This document shows, in pieces, positions 1 to 7,883 of a stretch of DNA of 64,000 nucleotides. A model generated the notes under the pieces. The model saw only the letters and a program-made list of their open reading frames with translations, made no database searches and was not told where the DNA came from. Made by a program: the position numbers and the translations under genes. Every line of letters starts with the position of its first letter. Positions within the stretch are counted from its first letter, which is position 1. Source of the stretch: Cellvibrio sp. UBA7671 (GTDB lineage: Bacteria > Pseudomonadota > Gammaproteobacteria > Pseudomonadales > Cellvibrionaceae); the NCBI GenBank assembly GCA_002483145.1, contig DLHJ01000002.1:62001-126000 (forward strand), read 5' to 3'.

Positions 1-693
1 CAGTGCAAATACATTCAGTGGAAGCTTGGGGGCTTGCTCATGAATATGTTTTATTCCCAATGCGAGCGAACTATCTGCTTGAAACGGACGCTTGCCGGTA
101 AGCATTTCATAGAGCACTACACCAAGGCTGTATAAATCCGATCGCCCATCGCTGGTCTCGCCCTTTGCTTGTTCCGGGCTCATGTAATAGGGCGTACCGA
201 TTACTGCTCCCACTTGCGTCATATTCGCTTTAGATTTAATTGTGCGTGCTATGCCAAAATCGGTGAGTACGGGTGAGTCATCTTCGCGGAACAAAATATT
301 TTCTGGTTTGATATCGCGATGAACGTAGCCTTTGCTGTGAGCATGTTCCAATGCAGCAGCAATTCCCAAGGTGATTTTTAATGCAGTGTCAGTCGCAACT
401 CCCTGCGTGATTTTTTCATCCAATGAACCTTTGGGTAAAAACTCCATGGAGATATAATTAAATTTTTCATGCCGACCTATGTCGTAAATCGGAATAATAT
501 TCGGATGTGAGAGTTGGCCGATTATAGTAGCTTCGCGTTGAAAGCGTTGGTGAAATTCCGGATCTTGATCCAAAGACGGCTTCATGATTTTAAGTGCAAC
601 AGTACGCCCAACACTGTGTTGGGTGGCTAGGTAAACAGTCGCCATACCGCCACTGTTGATTTTTTTGATCAGTGTGTAGCCGGGGATTTGCAT
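1..693 (-). CDS. Ser/Thr protein kinase, N-terminal part (runs off window start)
   Basis: Hanks-type serine/threonine kinase catalytic domain; 231 residues are visible and the reading frame is still open at base 1, so the C-terminus is missing. Visible are a glycine-rich loop (NSGGMATVYLA, about residues 13-23), the ATP-binding lysine in VALKIMKPS (K35), the catalytic HRDIKPEN (D127), DFG (145-147) and the activation-segment end YYMSPEQ (169-175). All key residues are present, so it should be active. The ATG at 693 sits immediately before the conserved start MQIPGYTLIKK. Such kinases are often membrane-anchored and signal with a PP2C phosphatase, but what follows lies outside the window. Its substrates cannot be inferred. 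Confidence 0.93.
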   Translation of the reverse strand, partial: MQIPGYTLIKKINSGGMATVYLATQHSVGRTVALKIMKPSLDQDPEFHQRFQREATIIGQLSHPNIIPIYDIGRHEKFNYISMEFLPKGSLDEKITQGVATDTALKITLGIAAALEHAHSKGYVHRDIKPENILFREDDSPVLTDFGIARTIKSKANMTQVGAVIGTPYYMSPEQAKGETSDGRSDLYSLGVVLYEMLTGKRPFQADSSLALGIKHIHEQAPKLPLNVFAL

Positions 694-818
694 TTTTATA
701 AATAAATCAGATTTGTATTGGCAATCAGGGAGGTTGTGCGAGCGGCTATTTTAGCGGAATTTGCTGAATAGAAACTGGCTAGTTTGCACAAATCCATTTG
801 TGCAAAGCAGGTCGAGTA

Positions 819-3362
819 TTATTTCTTGGGTGCACCAGGTTTATGCCGCGGGTTTTGTCCGGAAGGGCGCTTGTTAATGAGCTGTAGCTTGCCCGCCTTA
901 GCGCCTGTGAATTCCTTTTTTACCGGTGCGCCAGCGCCTTTAGGTGCGGTGGTTTGGGCATTGAATTTTTTGGCGCTTTCAAATTTATCGCCAAAAGCTT
1001 TTGCTGCAGGTTTGCTTGCGCTTTTGGCAGTAGCTTGGTGGTTGTTCGTCTTGCCCGTGAATTTACCTGTAGCGGGCTTGCCCGCTGGTTTTCCTTGCAC
1101 ACGTGCGTTCGGGCTGTGGCCGCGACCAGTGTTGCGTGCATCCGCCTGTTCATCCGGGATCAATGCTGAGGCACTACTACCGATCAAGTGTGGCTTACGC
1201 ATGGCGCGCAGTGCTTCACGGATCATCGGCCAGTTGGCGGGGTCGTGATAACGCAGCAACGCTTTTTGTAGGCGACGTTGTTCTATGCCGCGCGGAATAT
1301 TAATCTTCCCGCTCTTGTAGGTTAATTTTTTCAGTGGATTGCGCTCGCTCACATACATCGCTGTCGCCAATGACATGGGCGATGGATAAAAGGTTTGCAC
1401 TTGGTCTACTTCAAAATTATTTTTCTTTAACCAGAGCGCAAGGTTGAGCATATCTTCATCGCGCGTGCCCGGGTGCGCTGCGATAAAATAGGGAATTAAA
1501 AATTGTTCCTTACCCGCTTCTTTTGAAAATTTATCAAACATGCGTTTGAATTCGTAGTAGCTACTCATTTTCGGTTTCATCATTTGCGAGAGCACACCTT
1601 CTTCGGTGTGCTCTGGTGCAATTTTCAAATAACCGCCCACGTGGTGGGTCACTAGTTCTTTTACGTATTCGGGATCGAGCACCGCGAGGTCATAGCGCAA
1701 ACCAGAAGCAACGGATACTCTATTTACACCGCGAATTTTGCGCGCTTCACGATATAAATTCGTGGTGTGTTTGTGGCTGGTGGTTAAATTTTTACAAATA
1801 GTCGGATACACGCACGATAAACGACGGCATTTGGATAGCGTCGGCATATCTTTGCAGGTAAGGCGATACATGTTCGCCGTAGGGCCACCCAAATCAGAAA
1901 TATGGCCGGTAAAGCCCGGCACTTTATCGCGAATATCCTCAATTTCTTTAAGGATCGATTCTTGCGAACGGCTCTGGATAATACGGCCTTCGTGCTCGGT
2001 GATCGAACAAAAAGTACAGCCGCCAAAACAACCACGCATGATATTCACTGAGGTTTTAATCATGTCGTAGGCGGGAATTTTTTGCTTGCCATAAACCGGA
2101 TGCGGCACGCGTGCGTAAGGCAAATCAAATACACCATCCAGCTCATCGGTTTCCAATGGAATTGGTGGTGGATTAATCCAGACTTCGCGGTTTTCATGTT
2201 TTTGAATCATCGGGCGCGCGTTGTAGGGATTTGCTTCTTGATGCAAAACACGCGATGCATGCGCATACAAAATCGGATCATTCCTTACTTTGTCGAAGGA
2301 GGGCAGACGCACGTACACTTTTTCCGCATCCATCATTTCACTGCGGTTTTGCAACGGCATGGGAATAATGCGAATTGGCTGCGGTTCATTGGGGTCGAAT
2401 GCTTTTTCGCTTTCAATACCTTGTGCGGGGCAGCCTTGCGTATTTAATTGATTAACAGCGAGTTGTTCGGCTGCTTCCGGATTCAATGTCGCAATTTGCT
2501 CCGCCATTTTTTCCGGATCAAGTTGGCGCAAGCCAATCTGCGAGTTATTGATATCCGTTTGCGCAGCATCCACTACGGATTTTGCGTTATGTTGGTACTC
2601 ATAGGGGTTAGGCAATTTATCGATATTACCCGGCCAATCGATGCGTGTGGAATCAATTTCCGTCCAGCCAGCGGGCGGTTCTTTTTTGATAACCACGGTA
2701 CCGCGAATACTGTCGAGTTCTTTAATGCTTTTGCCGGCGGCGAGTGAATGCGCCACTTCGGCAATCGCACGCTCGGCATTGCCGTACAGCAAAATATCCG
2801 CAGTGGCGTCGATCAATACCGAGCGGCGTACTTCATTGCTCCAGTAATCGTACTGTGCGATACGACGCAAACTGGCTTCGATTCCACCTAGCACAATCGG
2901 CACATCTTTGTAGGCTTCTTTGCAGCGCTGGCTGTATACGGTTACTGCGCGGTCGGGGCGTTTACCGCCTTGGCCGCCGGGAGTATAGGCATCGTCCGAG
3001 CGCAGGCGAAGGTCGGCAGTGTAGCGGTTGATCATGGAGTCCATGTTGCCCGCGCTTACGCCAAAAAACAGGTTGGGTTTGCCGAGGGCTTTGAATGGCT
3101 CGGCGCTGCGCCAGTCGGGCTGGGCGATAATCCCCACGCGAAACCCTTGGGATTCGAGAAACCGGCCAATCACTGCCATGCCAAAACTCGGGTGATCCAC
3201 ATAGGCATCGCCACAGACGACGATAATGTCGCAGGTTTCCCAGCCCAATTTGTCCATCTCTGCACGGCTCATCGGCAGAAAGGGGGCTGGCTTGTAGGTT
3301 TTAGCCTGGCTATGGATGTTGGGTTTTGGGTAGGAAAAAAGGTGTTTGGCGGTGCTGTTCAT
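819..3362 (-). CDS. ygiQ: YgiQ family radical SAM protein
   Basis: Conserved radical SAM protein of the YgiQ/UPF0313 family; the reaction is not established. It has an N-terminal domain of the kind often seen in B12-binding-like radical SAM proteins, followed by the cluster motif CFGGCTFC (Cys445, Cys449, Cys452), which binds the [4Fe-4S] cluster that cleaves S-adenosylmethionine. The family-typical ITEHEGR follows directly. At 847 residues it is longer than the E. coli protein. The extra length is a C-terminal tail, roughly residues 715-847, rich in Lys, Ala, Gly and Pro and probably disordered. It lies 125 bp upstream of the kinase on the same strand. The family call is certain; the function is unknown. 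Confidence 0.93.
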   Translation of the reverse strand: MNSTAKHLFSYPKPNIHSQAKTYKPAPFLPMSRAEMDKLGWETCDIIVVCGDAYVDHPSFGMAVIGRFLESQGFRVGIIAQPDWRSAEPFKALGKPNLFFGVSAGNMDSMINRYTADLRLRSDDAYTPGGQGGKRPDRAVTVYSQRCKEAYKDVPIVLGGIEASLRRIAQYDYWSNEVRRSVLIDATADILLYGNAERAIAEVAHSLAAGKSIKELDSIRGTVVIKKEPPAGWTEIDSTRIDWPGNIDKLPNPYEYQHNAKSVVDAAQTDINNSQIGLRQLDPEKMAEQIATLNPEAAEQLAVNQLNTQGCPAQGIESEKAFDPNEPQPIRIIPMPLQNRSEMMDAEKVYVRLPSFDKVRNDPILYAHASRVLHQEANPYNARPMIQKHENREVWINPPPIPLETDELDGVFDLPYARVPHPVYGKQKIPAYDMIKTSVNIMRGCFGGCTFCSITEHEGRIIQSRSQESILKEIEDIRDKVPGFTGHISDLGGPTANMYRLTCKDMPTLSKCRRLSCVYPTICKNLTTSHKHTTNLYREARKIRGVNRVSVASGLRYDLAVLDPEYVKELVTHHVGGYLKIAPEHTEEGVLSQMMKPKMSSYYEFKRMFDKFSKEAGKEQFLIPYFIAAHPGTRDEDMLNLALWLKKNNFEVDQVQTFYPSPMSLATAMYVSERNPLKKLTYKSGKINIPRGIEQRRLQKALLRYHDPANWPMIREALRAMRKPHLIGSSASALIPDEQADARNTGRGHSPNARVQGKPAGKPATGKFTGKTNNHQATAKSASKPAAKAFGDKFESAKKFNAQTTAPKGAGAPVKKEFTGAKAGKLQLINKRPSGQNPRHKPGAPKK

Positions 3363-3523
3363 GCTTCGGTACTGCGCTGGGTAAGAATCAAGTAGCCATT
3401 GTCCCAGAATCCTGCGCGCCTATACAGCGCTAATAGTGAAACCCGGTGTTATGTTGGACTGGCGACTTATCTGGTAGGCTTCAAAGCCGATGGCAAGAAT
3501 CACTTGGTAATCGAGGCTTGATA

Positions 3524-4540
3524 ATGGGATATAGTAATGCAGACCGCACACCTATCCAAAATGTGCAGAACCAGCAAGGGCCGCAGGCTGGTATAACGCA
3601 ATTTGACGATAAACGTACCAGTTCAACTGCGCAATTACAGCTGCAAGGCATGATGTCTTCCAGCCCTCTGAAGGTGACACAGCGTAAAGTACAGGCGTCA
3701 ATCCGGTCATCAATCATTGCGCAGAAACAGTCTATCCCCGGGGCATCCGCGCGTGAACCTAACCGGGAGTATGTAAATCCTCTTCAATCGGCCTCTGACA
3801 CTATTCAGATGGTAGTATCTCCGAGTGCTACTTATGTCCCGGGGCCTAATGAACTTAATGAAATTGCAAATCTTGACGGCCAAATAGCTGCAGCTGAAGT
3901 CACGGCGCAGAATCGAATAGCCAACCCCCCAATGGGGTACGTACATACGCCAACCCAAGCGGCTTATATGGCTAATCCGACGGCTGCTATGTGGGGGTAT
4001 TGTGTTGAGGAACAGCTAAACCAGCTCGCTCCCGGACTTGGTTGGGCGACCCAATATCCATTGGCGAACTCCCGCCCCGATTATCACAAGGCGGTGGGTG
4101 GACAACAGATATTTGTCGATCTGACATCTGCGGCGCAGGCTGGACCTGCAGGGGGTCATATCACTGCCAAGTTGGATATATCAGCCCCTAACGGGATCGC
4201 GCCAGCAAATTGGAAAGCTGCCGATATAACACATAATTCCCTGAATCCCCTGAATGGTATGCCCGCAGCACCTAATTACAATGGTGCGGTTACCCAGCCA
4301 CACATGCAGTACTTCCAGCGATACCATAATTTCTGCCAAAACCCGCATGCAAATTGGGATCCCTATATGGAGAATCTTTTCCAGTACTACGGCAACATTT
4401 CGCAGGCAAGGTTTACCCAAGTGTTTAATCAAAATGATCGTGACCTGTTTGTGCAGAGAGCTCAGGAAGAGCCAGATGACTCTTCCAGTGAAGACTATTC
4501 AAGTGACGAATATTCTAGCGATGTAGATATGGAGGACTGA
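3524..4540 (+). CDS. Orphan effector/toxin-like protein with injection-system-type N-terminus
   Basis: 338-residue protein with no signal peptide or membrane segment. The start is the ATG at 3524, preceded by GAGG at 3513-3516; an upstream in-frame ATG at 3446 has no ribosome site. Residues 24-48 (ITQFDDKR, then AQLQLQGMMSSSP) resemble the FxDxR...QxxLQxMxxxSP segment I know from the N-termini of proteins linked to extracellular contractile injection systems. The region around 160-216 (CVEEQLN, SRPDY, IFVDLTS, GGHITAKL) is patterned like nuclease-type toxin domains, with candidate acidic and lysine residues E162/E163, D186, D199 and K216. The C-terminus (315-338) is a Ser/Asp/Glu tail. No sheath, tube, spike or immunity gene is next to it. 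The gene is probably real; the function is inference. Confidence 0.75.
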   Translation: MGYSNADRTPIQNVQNQQGPQAGITQFDDKRTSSTAQLQLQGMMSSSPLKVTQRKVQASIRSSIIAQKQSIPGASAREPNREYVNPLQSASDTIQMVVSPSATYVPGPNELNEIANLDGQIAAAEVTAQNRIANPPMGYVHTPTQAAYMANPTAAMWGYCVEEQLNQLAPGLGWATQYPLANSRPDYHKAVGGQQIFVDLTSAAQAGPAGGHITAKLDISAPNGIAPANWKAADITHNSLNPLNGMPAAPNYNGAVTQPHMQYFQRYHNFCQNPHANWDPYMENLFQYYGNISQARFTQVFNQNDRDLFVQRAQEEPDDSSSEDYSSDEYSSDVDMED

Positions 4541-4600
4541 TCTTGGTAGTTGAGCAGGGGCCCGCTCAGAATTTGTAAGCGGATGGGCTCAGCATTGAAC

Positions 4601-4864
4601 TCATTGCTGCAAGAGCGCCTCGTATGCCCCTTCATTCACAGCATGATTAAATCCCATTGCGCGTAAAGTTTGTTGTGCAATACCGGAGCGATTTCCTGAG
4701 CGGCAGTACAAATGAATTACGGCATTTTTATCGGCGGTCACCTCGCTAATGCGCAGTGCAATCTCTTCGTAGGGAATATGCACTGCACCTTCAATATGAC
4801 CTGCGTTAAATTCGTCTGTAGTGCGGACATCGATCCAAAGACCAGAGAATGGATTGGTAGACAT
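4601..4864 (-). CDS. Rhodanese-like single-domain protein
   Basis: Small single-domain rhodanese of about 87 residues, similar in size to GlpE/PspE proteins, which move sulfane sulfur from a donor to thiol acceptors. The active-site loop CRSGNRSG carries the catalytic cysteine (C54), and the family features IDVRTTDEF and GHIEGAVHIP precede it. There is no signal peptide, so it is likely cytoplasmic. I chose the ATG at 4864; a TTG at 4870 is two codons earlier and closer to a weak AGG, so the start could shift by two residues. It points left, away from a strong hairpin at 4948-4971. Its physiological partner is unknown. Confidence 0.88.
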   Translation of the reverse strand: MSTNPFSGLWIDVRTTDEFNAGHIEGAVHIPYEEIALRISEVTADKNAVIHLYCRSGNRSGIAQQTLRAMGFNHAVNEGAYEALLQQ

Positions 4865-4947
4865 AGCCAATAAACCTGTGATTATTCAAGTGGGGGGCAA
4901 TCGCGTAGGATAACAATCCCAGGGCGGGAATTACCAGTCGCAAACAA

Positions 4948-4981
4948 CTACGCCCGCAAGAGCGGGCGTAGTCTATTTTTT
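4948..4981. terminator. Strong hairpin terminator between rhodanese and membrane-protein genes
   Basis: Perfect 10-bp stem CTACGCCCGC / GCGGGCGTAG with an AAGA loop (4948-4971). A T-rich tract follows on the + strand. The gene that ends nearby (5001-5537) is on the minus strand, where the tract after the hairpin (TTGTTTG) is poorer. It may act in both directions. Confidence 0.7.
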
Positions 4982-5000
4982 GCCGACTGGTTTTTGGCGG

Positions 5001-5537
5001 TTAGGCGCTAGCCAATAAACGGTCGTATTTGCGGCTGAGCATATCGTAGAACTGTTCACGGACTTGCACGATGGTATTTTTCAGGGCGGTGATTTGCTCA
5101 AGTGAAATATCCTTGCGGCCGATGTAAACCTGCTTGCGGTAGACCGCAATTTTGGCACCGTACAAACGCAGGCTACGCTCCAGATTCTTCTCGCCCAACA
5201 TCAATAATTTTGCTTCAGCTTCGGCCAGTTTTTTAAATTCGGCCACCAATTCGGTATTGACTGCATCCAGCTCAACGCGGCGTGCCTGCGGCCAGCGCTC
5301 ACCAAATTGGATGGATTCTACGACCAGCGACGAATACTTGGCGAAGATATGGGTAACCGTGCCTACCTGGGTGGAAACCTCCTCCAGAATTTGCAGGCGG
5401 CGGTTATCGCGCGCGCTGGTGGCTGGCTGCTGATTAGCCTTGCGCAGGACAATCCATGCGGTAACGGCGGCAATAAGAGCACCCAGACCAATCTTCAGGG
5501 AAGTGTCAGTTAATTGTAGAAAAAGCTCGTTATTCAT
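5001..5537 (-). CDS. Membrane-anchored protein of unknown function
   Basis: 178-residue protein that I do not recognise. One hydrophobic segment near the N-terminus (about residues 15-32, KIGLGALIAAVTAWIVL) probably anchors it in the inner membrane. The rest is charged and predicted helical (LDAVNTELVAEFKKLAEAEAKL and onward), with coiled-coil character around residues 85-160. There is no cleavable signal peptide, enzyme motif or cysteine pair. It is followed on its own strand by the hairpin at 4948-4981, and preceded by the small DUF3820 and SUI1-type genes on the same strand, about 75 bp away. The coding call is good; no function can be given. Confidence 0.8.
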   Translation of the reverse strand: MNNELFLQLTDTSLKIGLGALIAAVTAWIVLRKANQQPATSARDNRRLQILEEVSTQVGTVTHIFAKYSSLVVESIQFGERWPQARRVELDAVNTELVAEFKKLAEAEAKLLMLGEKNLERSLRLYGAKIAVYRKQVYIGRKDISLEQITALKNTIVQVREQFYDMLSRKYDRLLASA

Positions 5538-5611
5538 TTGCTAATGCCCCTCTGTCAGAAAAACGGCGGTTTTGGTTCGTTGACAGGGGTTTTGCAATAA
5601 ATAGGCCAGCG

Positions 5612-5833
5612 TTATTTCAGTGGTTTGAGCAAGGGCTCCAAACCATTCAGGCGGATTTCATACATCAACCCCAGCAGCTGCCCGAGTTTGCCTTTGGGGA
5701 AGCCTTCGCGTCCCATCCACATCAAATAATGTTCGGGAATATCGGCTATCACATGGCCTGCGTACTTACCATAGGGCATGGGTGTGGTGACTAATTCTTT
5801 GAGCAGTTGGGGATCAAAGGGGAATTCGTCCAC
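5612..5833 (-). CDS. DUF3820 family small protein
   Basis: 73-residue conserved protein. The pattern MPYGKYAGHVIADIPEHYL followed by MGREGFPKGKLGQLL fits the DUF3820 family (also labelled putative quorum-sensing-regulated virulence factor), whose biochemical role is not known. It is highly conserved in gammaproteobacteria and normally this short. It begins 2 bp after the stop of the SUI1-type gene, so the two are almost certainly co-transcribed. The family name is recalled, not searched. Confidence 0.85.
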   Translation of the reverse strand: MDEFPFDPQLLKELVTTPMPYGKYAGHVIADIPEHYLMWMGREGFPKGKLGQLLGLMYEIRLNGLEPLLKPLK

Positions 5834-5835
5834 GA

Positions 5836-6165
5836 TCAGCCACCCGCCAATTTCACGGTGAAGCCGCGCTTTTCCAGCTCGGCTTTGAGTTTATCTCGCT
5901 GGTCGCCCTGAATTTCGATTATTCCATCCTTCAAAGACCCACCCACACCGCAGGTGACTTTCAAGGCTTTGGCGAGGTCTTTTAATTTGGCTTCATCGAG
6001 TGGCACGCCTGTAATGGTGGTGACACCTTTGCCATTGCGTCCGGCAGTCTCGCGGCGGATGCGCACTATGCCATCGCCTTGCGGAATACTTGCTGCAGGT
6101 TTTTCGTCTTTGATACGGCCAGTCTCGGTGGAATAGACGAGGCGGGAGTTTTTATCTTTGTTCAT
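5836..6165 (-). CDS. yciH: SUI1/YciH family translation factor
   Basis: 109-residue protein of the SUI1/eIF1-like family (YciH in E. coli), thought to affect the fidelity of translation initiation at the 30S subunit. An N-terminal linker (about residues 1-40) is followed by the SUI1 fold, with the hallmarks GVPLDEAKLKDLAKALK and CGVGGSLKDGIIEIQGD. The length is normal for the family. It is the first gene of a leftward pair with the DUF3820 gene 2 bp downstream. It lies head to head with the serine hydrolase at 6266, with a 100-bp shared promoter region. Confidence 0.93.
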   Translation of the reverse strand: MNKDKNSRLVYSTETGRIKDEKPAASIPQGDGIVRIRRETAGRNGKGVTTITGVPLDEAKLKDLAKALKVTCGVGGSLKDGIIEIQGDQRDKLKAELEKRGFTVKLAGG

Positions 6166-6265
6166 GATGACGGCTCACGGGAAACAAGCTGCCAATTCTA
6201 ACCTCGGGCACTGGTAGAATGCGCGCAACTTTTTTACCGAAAATGCGTTTTAAAGAGATCGATCT

Positions 6266-7474
6266 ATGACAATAAACGGCCAATGGTTGCCACGGTGGCA
6301 ACCGCTTATTGATGCCTTTGCCGCTAATTTTACCCAAGGCGAGGAGGGTGCCGGTTTGGCGCTTGTACATCGCGGTAAATTGGTGGTGAATATTTGGGCT
6401 GGGCAACGCAGCAATAAACTGGCGGGGTTGGAGCAGGTTGAGTGGAGCGAGGATACGCTCGTCAATATTTTTTCGGCGGGCAAAGGACTGGTTGCACTCT
6501 GTATTTTGCAGCTGGTGGCCGAGGGCAAATTGCAATTGGATGAACCGGTTGCCAGTATCTGGCCGGAGTTTGTACATGCCGATAAAGGCGCAATTACGCT
6601 GCGCCAGTTGTTGTGTCATCGCGCGGGTTTGGCTGCGTTTCATCAGCATATTCCCAACGAACAAATTTTTAATTGGGACTTGATGACCCAAGCCGCTGCT
6701 GCTGAGATGCCTTGGTGGGAACCTAACACCGCACAGGGTTATTCGCCGTTTATGTTTGGTTGGATTTTGGGTGAGCTGGTCAGGCGCGCTAGCGGCTATG
6801 CAAGTTTCAATGATTATTTTCAAGCGCGCATAGCCCAGCCTTTGCAAGTAAATTGTCACTTCGGTGTGCCAGATTATTTGCTGGATGCGATTGCCGACAC
6901 CGGCCCGCTTAAACGCCCTTTGGGGGGAGCGGCCAGCTCGACGGGTGCTGATAGCATCGCGTTAGGAAAATTGATGAAAGCTGATCCTCGCGGCGTCACC
7001 AATCGCGCGTTTTCCAATCCCATCAGTTTGATGACGGCAACGAATTCACGCGAATGGCGCCAGGCACAAATTCCGGCAGCGGGTGCACACGCGGATGCGC
7101 GGGCTTTGGCAACTATTTATGGCACTCTTTGTAGCGCTCCGGCAAACGCACAGCAACATTTACTGGATGGATCGGTGTTGCCACTCTGTTGGCAGCAGCA
7201 GACATTTGAGGATGATCGCACACTGGGTTTGCCGCTGCGGTTTAGTCATGGATTTATGTTATCGCAACATGACCGCGCAGATTGTCGCTACGGTCGCGGT
7301 GCGCGTGCCTTTGGTCACCCAGGCGCAGGTGGTTGTATTGGTTTTGCAGATCCGGATTTTGAGTTGGGTTTTGGTTACGTGACCCATCGCATGGGGCAGG
7401 GGTTATTGATCGACGAGCGCGCGGTGCGTTTGATCGATGCGGCTTATCACATTCTGGAGTTGGAAAATGTCTGA
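6266..7474 (+). CDS. Beta-lactamase-fold serine hydrolase (EstB/class C type)
   Basis: 402-residue serine hydrolase of the class C beta-lactamase/esterase family (COG1680). The nucleophile motif SxxK is S70-A-G-K73 (FSAGKGL). The tyrosine motif is probably GYSPFMFGWILGEL, and a C-terminal HPGAGG segment matches the usual HxG box. There is no signal peptide, so it is probably cytoplasmic; related enzymes hydrolyse small esters rather than beta-lactams. The ATG at 6266 follows AAAGAG at 6252-6257. The end overlaps slyX by 8 bp, implying translational coupling. The substrate is unknown. Confidence 0.88.
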   Translation: MTINGQWLPRWQPLIDAFAANFTQGEEGAGLALVHRGKLVVNIWAGQRSNKLAGLEQVEWSEDTLVNIFSAGKGLVALCILQLVAEGKLQLDEPVASIWPEFVHADKGAITLRQLLCHRAGLAAFHQHIPNEQIFNWDLMTQAAAAEMPWWEPNTAQGYSPFMFGWILGELVRRASGYASFNDYFQARIAQPLQVNCHFGVPDYLLDAIADTGPLKRPLGGAASSTGADSIALGKLMKADPRGVTNRAFSNPISLMTATNSREWRQAQIPAAGAHADARALATIYGTLCSAPANAQQHLLDGSVLPLCWQQQTFEDDRTLGLPLRFSHGFMLSQHDRADCRYGRGARAFGHPGAGGCIGFADPDFELGFGYVTHRMGQGLLIDERAVRLIDAAYHILELENV

Positions 7475-7688
7475 TATCGAAGAGCAATTAATTGATGTGC
7501 AAACCCGCGTGGCTTATCAGGAAGATACGCTTGCACAATTGAATGATGTGATCACTAAACAAGATGCCGAGCTAGTGCAATTGAAACAGCAAATACGCCT
7601 GCTGGCGCAGCGGCTGGATGAATTAGCGCGCGACCCGGCACAGGCTGGTGAAACTGATATTACCAATGACCGGCCGCCGCATTATTGA
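7467..7688 (+). CDS. slyX: SlyX family protein
   Basis: 73-residue coiled-coil protein of the SlyX family. Heptad-patterned residues run from about 5 to 55 (EEQLIDVQTRVAYQEDTL and on), and the protein ends in the family signature RPPHY. The ATG at 7467 lies inside the last codons of the upstream hydrolase; a longer reading frame from 7437 adds residues not found in the family. The role of SlyX is not known despite wide conservation. Confidence 0.9.
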   Translation: MSDIEEQLIDVQTRVAYQEDTLAQLNDVITKQDAELVQLKQQIRLLAQRLDELARDPAQAGETDITNDRPPHY

Positions 7689-7883
7689 CAGTTATTCGCT
7701 GATACTTTTCCCTGGTTTCTGGTGGGGCGATTGCTTGGCGCTGCATTAAGATTGGATGGCGCACAAATCTGCATAAATAATAATAACTGCGAACTAATGC
7801 CTGATTAAGACGCGTTCAAAAAATTCTTGTCTACACTTTGGATTTGACGAATCTTAATTGGGTATAGGGCGATTTTATTGACT

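Noticed and set aside
3524-4540. Reading the orphan protein as a phage structural or T6SS spike protein
   Set aside because: No VgrG, PAAR, Hcp or phage motifs are present; the N-terminal motif fits injection-system cargo better.
6152-6859. 235-codon minus-strand frame
   Set aside because: It lies opposite the serine hydrolase gene, whose SxxK and C-terminal motifs are clear; the minus frame shows no family features.
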